Shown here piece by piece: positions 57,331 through 64,000 of a stretch of DNA of 64,000 nt; within the stretch, counting starts at the first letter, position 1, and every line of letters begins with the position of its first letter. This DNA comes from Canna indica (lineage: Eukaryota > Streptophyta > Magnoliopsida > Zingiberales > Cannaceae): contig CP136892.1 in assembly GCA_034359265.1 (NCBI GenBank), positions 14,060,501-14,124,500 of the forward strand, given 5' to 3'. Below the pieces are notes generated by a model that was given only the letters and a program-made list of their open reading frames with translations, did not search any database and was not told where the DNA came from. A program made the position numbers and the translations under genes.

Positions 57331-58692
57331 CTACAATAGAATATGAGATCTTTGGTACCCAAATGGCTTTGGGTCATTAGGGGTTAGATGGCCTAGGAAT
57401 TCAAAGTGTCTTAGCAACACTTGGATTTCTTTTAAATGCACAATCATGAATGGCATGACCATATATACCACAACAAATGCAATGTCCATTAAATTTCTTT
57501 TTGGTTTTGCTATGGACATGAGCTTTATTATTAGAATGCTTGTCATGAGAAACATGATGAGTATGAGCATTCTTGGAAATAAATTTTTTTTGAACATGTG
57601 GTTTAATATTAGAATGCTTGACGTGAGAAGCATGATGTGCATAAGCATTCTTGAAAGAAACATTTGTATTTCTAAAATTCTTAGATGATGAATTACTAGA
57701 TAGATTATTAACTTTCTTATTTAGAAAAACAACCTCAATTTTCAAGTCGTTCATAGCATGCAATTGAATTTTCAACATGCTATTTTTATTCTTTAAGATG
57801 TCATTCTTGTTATTAAATCCTTAGTGTTAATATTTAAAGCATCAATGCATGAATTTGAAATACTAACTTTTAGTTTCTTATTTTCTAGTTTAGCATCATA
57901 TAAATGAGAGCTAAGAGTCAAGTTTTCTTTCTTTAATTTTTTGTTTTCTTTATCCTTTTTAACCATACAGGCATACATGATTTTGTACTCATCCATTAAT
58001 TCATCAAAATCATGAGAGCTAGATGAGTTAATACTATCATTATTATTAACATGACTAGAAGGAGAGGAGAGTACCTCATTATTATCATTCATGAGGTAAG
58101 CTTTTGAAGTGACTTTATAATCATGGCAAGAGGATGCTTCATTTGAATAAGATGATGATGTGGAAGCATTTGACCTCTTCCTTGCTTTGTTCTTCGTGGA
58201 AGGGTAATTTTTATTCACATGCCCTTTTTCCTTGCATGCATGACACACTATCTTCTTTTTTTGGCTCTTGGAGCTACTCCTTTGACTAGAAGAGCTATGG
58301 GCATCAAAACTAAGATTCGTGGTAGGTGAATGACCATGGTCATCACTACCTTCATTAGAAGTGCCAATCTCTTTGATCTTGGCATAATCATATATCATGT
58401 TTAGAGTTGCCTAGATATCAAAAGCCGAAGTACAATGCATGATCTTTGCAAAGATATTATTTTCACAAGAACAATATATGCAATTTGTTGCCTTAGCATT
58501 TAATTCAAACCTATTAAATTGTTCTTGTGTCCATGCATCCATGTTTTCCTTAGGTTCAATATATTCGATTTTTACCATGTTAAAGACACCTAAACCTTGA
58601 GTCTTTAGGAAAGTGTACATTCTACTCTTCCAAAGACCAAAGTTAGACTCATCGAACCTAGGAGGTGAAGACGCTACTAACTCTAGTGTCAT
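57330..58692 (-). pseudogene. gag of element B (SIRE-like, two zinc knuckles)
   Basis: On the minus strand the start ATG at 58692 opens MTLELVASSPPRFDESNFGL, then LWKSRMYTFLKTQG and NAKATNCIYCS, typical of the copia gag domain. An in-frame TAG (58411-58413) interrupts before LNMIYDYAKIKEIGTSNEG (58398 on). The first knuckle reads CHACKEKGHVNKNY, with the last Cys changed to Tyr. A Ser-rich and then charged coiled-coil-like region follows to about 57793. After a frameshift, 57778-57401 continues with His/Asn/Lys-rich repeats and an intact second knuckle CICCGIYGHAIHDC (57440-57481). The end has PKAIWVPK. Gag would package RNA in virus-like particles; this copy has one stop and one frameshift. 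Confidence 0.88.
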
Positions 58693-58746
58693 TCTCGGAT
58701 CGAGACAAGGTGTAGAAGAGATGATGAAATCTCAAGTTACGAACCC

Positions 58747-58758
58747 GCTCTGATACCA
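58747..58758 (-). promoter_or_regulatory. primer binding site of element B (tRNA-iMet)
   Basis: Plus-strand GCTCTGATACCA is the complement of TGGTATCAGAGC, the 12-nt match to the 3' end of plant initiator tRNA-Met. Two bases separate it from the 5' LTR. Confidence 0.92.
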
Positions 58759-58760
58759 AA

Positions 58761-60284
58761 TGTAGAAGAAATAGCAAGACTAGAGGGGGGTGAATAGTGT
58801 GTTTACTAAATTGATTAGCCTACATTCAATTTTAATCGTTTAGGCAATTTACGATCGAATGATTTGATGCGAAAGTGATAGATAATTAAACAATTAAAAT
58901 AATCAGTAAATTAATGCAAACACGAGAATTTATAGTGGTTCGGCCCCAATGCCTGCTCCACTACCGAAACACTCCGGTTAGGATTTCCAAACTAGATTTA
59001 CTAGATTAATTCGGTTTCCCTTACACATAGGACTTTGACTCGAAGAGTCGCACTCTCAACCTAAGGCACTTTCACACCCGGAAGTCTCCGCCTTCTTACC
59101 GAGAGCACTCTTCCATCTCAACCCTAAGGGACAACTAAACTAATCCTAGTAAAAACTAAGTTTACACAAGTGGCTTTACACCTTCACAACAAGGTAACCA
59201 CTTTCACACAAGAAGACCTAACACCCGGTCTTCGTACAAACCCAAATCAAAGAAAAATAGTTCAAATAACAGATAAAAATTACAATGAAAATAGCTTAGA
59301 CATAAACCAAGATTAAATGCTCTTTTTAATCCTTCAGAACCTCCAACTCGTCCAGTCGTAGAGCTCGAATTGAAACCCGAGTTGAGGAGCAGTTGGCGCT
59401 TTGAAGATGAACTCGACGGAAGAGTAGAGCGCGCTGCAATTGATCTTAATCGATCTTTGGAAGGCTCAAATATTCCTTTTAATTGCTCAATAAAATCTGT
59501 AATAATCAAGGAAGCAGAATAAAAGGAGTTAGATGGGGTATATTTATACCCACACGAAGAAACGATAGCTCAACGGATAGAAAACTATCCGTTGCAGATG
59601 CTTGGTCGATTGGTCGGTCGACCGACCGATCAACCGCTCGAACGACCACTGCCTTCCTCTTTGTGTGCGATCGAGCGGTCGACCGACGGGTCGACCGCCC
59701 AGACGCAAAACTGCGTTCCCACAATCCGATCGACCCATCGATCGACCGACGCAAGGGAAGCAGAGACACGCGATCCTCAATCCGGTCGATCGATTGGTCG
59801 ACCGCTCGAGGTACTGCCTCTATTTGGCCTCTGTCGGTCGACCGAAGTAGCCACTGCCAATTTTTGGCAGTGTTCGGTCAACCGACCAGTCGACCGCATT
59901 GGCTACTGCCAATTTCTTACACTCTTCGGTCGACCGACTGGTCGATCAAACAAAGTCTGATATTGATTTTTCAGCTCTTTTTCTTGCGCGCTTCATTTCC
60001 GGGTTCCGGCTTTCAACGAGCATCAACTTGGAGAGCTTTTCATTTGATCTTTGGACTTGTCCAATGCGACTTTGGTGCCCACGTCGATCTTCGAGAAGTT
60101 CCATGACGAACCCGAGTGCGACGATCAATGTCATTCCGATTTATCGATTTCTCCAATCGAGGACATAGAACACTACTTGATAAGGAACCTGAAAGATTTC
60201 TCAACGAAATATTAGTTCCATGTTTGTTATCATCAAAACCGAGATTAAGAAATTAAGACCAAGGTTGAAAACCTAAAGCCAACA
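58761..60284 (-). repeat. 5' LTR of element B
   Basis: Begins TGTAGAAGAAATAGCAAGAC and ends AAAGCCAACA. U3 palindromes lie at about 59597-59950. The TATA box TATAAATA (minus) is at 59541-59548, so transcription would run leftward through R/U5 and gag. Confidence 0.92.
59597..59950 (-). promoter_or_regulatory. U3 array of GGTCGACC/CGATCGACCG palindromes
   Basis: More than a dozen copies of GGTCGACC, CGGTCGACCG, TCGATCGACC and one-base variants are spaced irregularly among GCCAATTTTTGGCA-type motifs. The array lies within 50-400 bp upstream of the TATA box. The same array occurs in the other LTRs (about 47690-48015, 53410-53750, 61510-61855) and at 210-335. Position and repetition suggest a transcription-factor or silencing-related site array; the binding protein is unknown. 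Confidence 0.6.
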
Positions 60285-60289
60285 GTCAT

Positions 60290-60616
60290 CACCACCTTCA
60301 TCAAAAGTGTCAATCTCTTCGGTTTTGGCATAATCAGATAAAACATTTAAAGTGACCCATAAGTCATAAGCCGAAGAGCAATGCATGACTTTATCTAGGA
60401 TGCCTTTTCGTAATGTGCAGAGAATACTTAAATATTTGCTTATCTAATTCACTCCAAGCATGCATGTCAACCTTAGGTTCATTGAATTTCCCAATGTAAC
60501 ATGTTAAAGACACCAAATCCTTTAGTCTTTAAATAAGTGTACATCCTATATTTCCAAAGACCAAAGTTTGAGTCATCGAACCTAGGAGGTGAAGACGATA
60601 CCAACTCTAGTGCCAT
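60290..60616 (-). pseudogene. gag of element A, N-terminal part
   Basis: The minus-strand ATG at 60616-60614 opens MALELVSSSPPRFDDSNFGL, then LWKYRMYTYLKTKGFGVFNM. A frameshift follows, and the reading continues to SAYDLWVTLNVLSDYAKTEE and ends at the GTCAT target site of element B. It joins the fragment at 51560-52584. Confidence 0.82.
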
Positions 60617-60670
60617 TATCGGATCGAGACAAGGTGTAGAAGAGATGGTGAAATCTCAAGCTACGAACCC

Positions 60671-60682
60671 GCTCTGATACCA
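60671..60682 (-). promoter_or_regulatory. primer binding site of element A (tRNA-iMet)
   Basis: GCTCTGATACCA, complement of TGGTATCAGAGC, sits two bases from the LTR start at 60685. Confidence 0.92.
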
Positions 60683-60684
60683 AT

Positions 60685-62189
60685 TGTAGACGAAATGACA
60701 ACACTAGAGGGGGGTGAATAGTGTGTTAACTAAATCGTTCGTCTAATTCTAATTTTAATAGTTTCCCAAATCGTTTAGGCATGATGCAATTATGCAATTA
60801 AATGCGGAAGCAAGATAAAATAATTAAGCACAAGCAACAACAGATAACAATGCTAACACATAAATTTATAGTGGTTCGGCCCCAATACTTACTCCACTAT
60901 CTAAGCACACCGCTTAGGATTTCCAAACTAGGTTTACTAGATTAATTCTTATTTTCCTTACAATGAGGACTTTGACTCGAAGAGTCGCACTCTCGACCTA
61001 AGGCACTTCCACACCCGGAAGTCACCGCCTTCTTACCGAGAGCACTCTTCCACCTCAACCCTAAGGGACAACTCGACTAATCATAGTAAGTTATGCTTAC
61101 ATAAGTGGCTTTACACCTTTTCATCAAGGTAACCACTTCCACACACAAGACCAAACAGTCATAGGTATATGACACGCACAAATCCAATAACAACGAATTC
61201 AAATAACAGTTAAAATTATAATGAAAAGAGCTAAAGAATAAACTAAGAGTAAATGCTCTTTTCCAAGCCTTGGAACCTCCAACTCACCGAGTCGTAGAGC
61301 TCGAATCAATTCCCGAGTTGAGGCAGAGTGTGCGATTGAAGAAGTTGTCGGTGGAAGAACTGAGTGCAATTGATTGATCTTTAGAAGGCTCAAAACTCCC
61401 TTTTAATTGCTCAATAAAATATATAAGAGTGGGAGAAGAGGTTAGATCAAGGATATATATAACCTCTTAAAGAAACGATAGCTCAACGGGCTAAAATCTA
61501 GCCGTTACAGCTGCTCGGTCGATTGGCCGATTGACCGATCGATCGACCGCTTAGAGCGACCGCTGCCTATTCTCTTTGTGCGGTCGATCAATGGGTCGAC
61601 CGCCAGACACAAATCTGCGTTCTCACAATTCGATCGACTGACGCAAGTTGCGGCTGTGGTGATACGCAGTCCGATCGACTGATCGATCGACCGATGCGTC
61701 CTCTGCCAATTTTTGGCTTCAATCGATCGATCGCCCGATCGATCAAAGTAGCTACTGCCGTTTTGCGGCATCCTTCGGTTGACCGACTGGTCGATCGAGA
61801 TGGCTTCTGCCATTTTTTTAACCCTATTCGGTTGACCGCCCGATCGACCAAACCTAGGCTGAAATTATTTTTTCAGCCATTTTTCTTGCGCGCTTCTTTT
61901 TCAGGTTCCGGCTTTCAACGAGCATCAACTTGAAGAGCTTTTCATTTGATCTTTGGACTCGTCTAATGCGACTTTGGTGCACTCGTCGAGCTTCGAGAAA
62001 TTTTCGCGACGAACCCGAGCGCGACTATCAATGTCCTTCCGATTTTCAGATTTCTTTCGATTTTTCCGATCGAGGATATCGAACGCTAATCGATATGGAA
62101 CCTGAAAGATTTCTCGACGAAATATTAGTTCTATGTTTGTTATCATCAAAACCGAGATTAAGGTCAAGGTTGAAAATCTAAAGCCAACA
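60685..62189 (-). repeat. 5' LTR of element A
   Basis: Begins TGTAGACGAAATGACAAC and ends AAAGCCAACA, closely matching the 46859-48345 copy. TATATATA lies near 61453-61460 and the U3 palindrome array at about 61510-61855. Confidence 0.92.
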
Positions 62190-63973
62190 ATAGGGACCTC
62201 CAAAGAGTTTGAGGTCTACAACCAAAGAATGCAAAGCAACATTATCATTTTCATTCATCTCTCTCAAAGATCTTACCTTACTTGGAGGTGAGTCTGAATC
62301 TGAATTTTCTTGACTTGGAGTACTTTGAGAACTTGAAGATGAATCTAGTGGTTGATGTTGCTCTTCTTGAGTTGATGGTTGCAAGAGTTCATTCATGGTA
62401 GATGCTTGTGATGAGTTTTTTTCCCCATTTCCAAGCTGTCCTGCCATTTCATCAAAGAGAACATCTCTCGATACTACCAACTTGTTAGTCTTAGGATTAA
62501 AAAGTCTATAGCCCTTGGATTCATCACTATAGGTAATGAACAAAAAAATTTCTCATTTTTCATAATATTTGTCTCTATATGGAGCAGAAATATGGGAGTA
62601 TGCAATGCAACCAAATACCTTCAAATGATTAACAACCGATTTCTTGTCATACAAAGCTTCAAGTGGAGTTCTTTCATGAACCGCCTTGGTTGGAGACCAA
62701 TTAAGGATGTAGATAGTTTTATGAACAGCTTCTGTCCACAACTTGTTTGGCAATCCTTTACCTTTAAGCGTGCTCCTAGACATTGCCAAAATAGTCCAAT
62801 TCTTTCTTTTCGTTACTTCATTTTGTTGTGGGCTTCTTCAGATAAAGAGCTGCCTTTGGATTTTATTTTGCTTAAAATACTCCATGAATTGAGTGTAGAT
62901 AAATTCTCCTACCCGATCAGTCCGTAATTTGGAATCCACTTTGCTTTTCTACAAGAATTTTAGAATGTACAAAGACAGAAAAAGCTTCGAATTTTTCATG
63001 TAAGAAATATAGTCACATCATTCTTGTGGAATCATCAACAAAAAAAATAAAACATCTTTTGTTACCAAGTGATGGAGTCCTTGTAGATCACAAATGTTAG
63101 CATGCACCAATTCAAGAGGTTCTTTAGCTCTCCACGAAGTTATGAGAAATGTAATCTATGCATTTTACCATAGATGCTCCCTTCGCAAATTTGTCCATTT
63201 CTTTCAATGGAGGAAAGACCAATGATCATATTTTTTTGTTTGGGTAATTGTAGTCCTTTGAAATGCAAATGCCTATACTTGAAGTGTCGTAAGTGAGAGC
63301 TATCCATGTATTTCCTTTCAATGCAACTTTTGCTTCCCATGGAAAGATCAAAGGAAAAACCTTGTTTGAAGTCATTTGAATTGACGCCACTTGAGCATTA
63401 TTTTTCTTGTTAAAAATTTTGCAACTTTTGTCATCAAATAACACATAATATCCTTTAATATCCTTTTTTTCAAGAGCTGTCCAACACTCAACAAGTTGTG
63501 AGCTAAACTTGGAATGTAAAGAACATCACTAAGTTTTTAATTACCTTCTCTTGTGTGGACATCACAACCACACATTTTTCCTTTTGCATCATGGACTTTT
63601 CCATCACTAAGTTTTACTTGAGAAGTAATGCTTTCATCTAGTGTCACGAACATCAGTCATATGATTGCTACAATCGTTGTCCACGTACCATGCTTCATCA
63701 GATTCTTGTTGCACATCCATGCAAGAGAATAATTGATCGCCCTCATTCTTTGACCGATTGGTCTCCTCGTCATTCTTGTTTTTTGTGTCAACACTTGTTG
63801 TATGAGTGATTTGCATTCCTACACCTTTTGCATATGTAAAAACAATCTTTCATATCATGATTTGGTTTCTTACAAATAAGGCAATGAAAATTTGAATCTC
63901 CGATTGCTGCAAACTTTCAGTCCCGCTTTTGCTTTTGCCTCTTCTTTGAGATGATTCCCTTCCTGCTCCTTCC
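62190..63973 (-). pseudogene. copia-type retrotransposon polyprotein fragment
   Basis: On the minus strand from right to left: a gag zinc knuckle CLICKKPNHDMKDC (63842-63883), then a protease-like WYVDNDCSNHMTD (usual D-S-G is D-N-D). Next come GAG-pre-integrase HLRHFKYRHLHFKGL...CEGSIYGKMHR (63140-63340) and integrase core remains with ARSTLKGKGLPNKLWTEAV-like sequence (62553-62789). The post-integrase region GYRLFNPKTNKLVVSRDVLF ends in SLREMNENDNVALHS (62203-62543). Stops and frameshifts are frequent. RT and RNase H are absent, and element A inserted just past the post-integrase region. Confidence 0.85.
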
Positions 63974-64000
63974 TTAACATGTGGTGCGCTTATCCTAGCC
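63974..64000 (+). repeat. 27-bp direct repeat, copy 2 (partner at 43477-43503)
   Basis: TTAACATGTGGTGCGCT followed by TATCCTAGCC abuts the broken gag end of the copia fragment and runs off the window. Confidence 0.75.

Larger units (their letters stand above)
52590..60284 (-). mobile_element. element B: gag-only LTR retrotransposon nested in A, TSD GTCAT
   Basis: Full length, 7695 bp. The LTRs at 52590-54087 and 58761-60284 are flanked by an exact 5-bp duplication GTCAT (52585-52589 and 60285-60289). It has the same orientation, PBS, polypurine tract, gag and non-coding interior as element A, so it belongs to the same family. Its insertion splits the gag of A and shows B is the younger of the two. 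It lacks all pol domains. Confidence 0.93.
46859..62189 (-). mobile_element. element A: gag-only LTR retrotransposon (TR-GAG-like, SIRE-related), TSD ATAGG
   Basis: The LTRs lie at 46859-48345 and 60685-62189, both with TG...CA ends, inside an exact 5-bp duplication ATAGG (46854-46858 and 62190-62194). On the minus strand, the order from right to left is 5' LTR, PBS (60671-60682), gag, about 3.2 kb of non-coding DNA, polypurine tract, 3' LTR. Element B is inserted in its gag gene; without B the element is about 7.6 kb. No protease, integrase, RT or RNase H similarity is present, so it must have relied on a partner for replication. Confidence 0.9.

Overview
This window is from the nuclear genome of a flowering plant. 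The evidence is a spliced gene with 23 coding exons and large introns, dense class I and class II transposons, LTR retrotransposons with an initiator-tRNA-Met primer site, and plant-specific protein families. I could not name the species. The transposon density and GC-rich captured gene fragments would fit a monocot or magnoliid, but that is only a guess.

Layout. 1-5597: retrotransposon debris (a plus-strand LTR end, a decayed plant-transposon-protein reading frame, a probable 3' LTR) with a Mutator-type fold-back element inserted. 5598-7200: a Mutator-like element with ~215-bp terminal inverted repeats that carries pieces of two unrelated genes, a CYP78A cytochrome P450 and a vacuolar-iron-transporter-like gene (a chimeric Pack-MULE). 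About 7245-30220: a complete AAA-ATPase gene on the plus strand, 1007 codons, resembling the Msp1/ATAD1-like organellar AAA proteins. Its introns hold two or three hAT-type insertions, and intron 5 uses a GC-AG splice pair. 31950-37990: a decayed L1-type LINE with RNase H, interrupted by a hAT MITE. 38075-39032: another member of the hAT family seen in the AAA gene introns. 40986-42410: a five-exon minus-strand gene for a predicted plastid membrane protein of 282 aa, with possible stray exons beyond it.

From 43477 to the end the window is a nest. A decayed copia element (minus strand, 62195-63973) and adjoining unknown sequence were hit by a 3.1-kb Ac-like hAT element (43643-46721, TSD AGCCATAC) and by a gag-only LTR retrotransposon, element A (46859-62189, TSD ATAGG). 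A second member of the same family, element B (52590-60284, TSD GTCAT), later inserted into the gag gene of A. A and B have LTRs of about 1.5 kb, a tRNA-Met primer site, a polypurine tract, a SIRE-like gag with two zinc knuckles and about 3.2 kb of non-coding DNA. They carry no protease, integrase or reverse transcriptase, so they look like TR-GAG-type non-autonomous elements. Their U3 regions carry an array of GGTCGACC-type palindromes just upstream of the TATA box.

Only two genes look intact: the AAA-ATPase and the 282-aa plastid protein. Both are predicted organelle proteins, but nothing in the sequence links them functionally. All coordinates of exons, target-site duplications and repeats were read by eye from the sequence; homology statements come from recalled family knowledge, not a database search.
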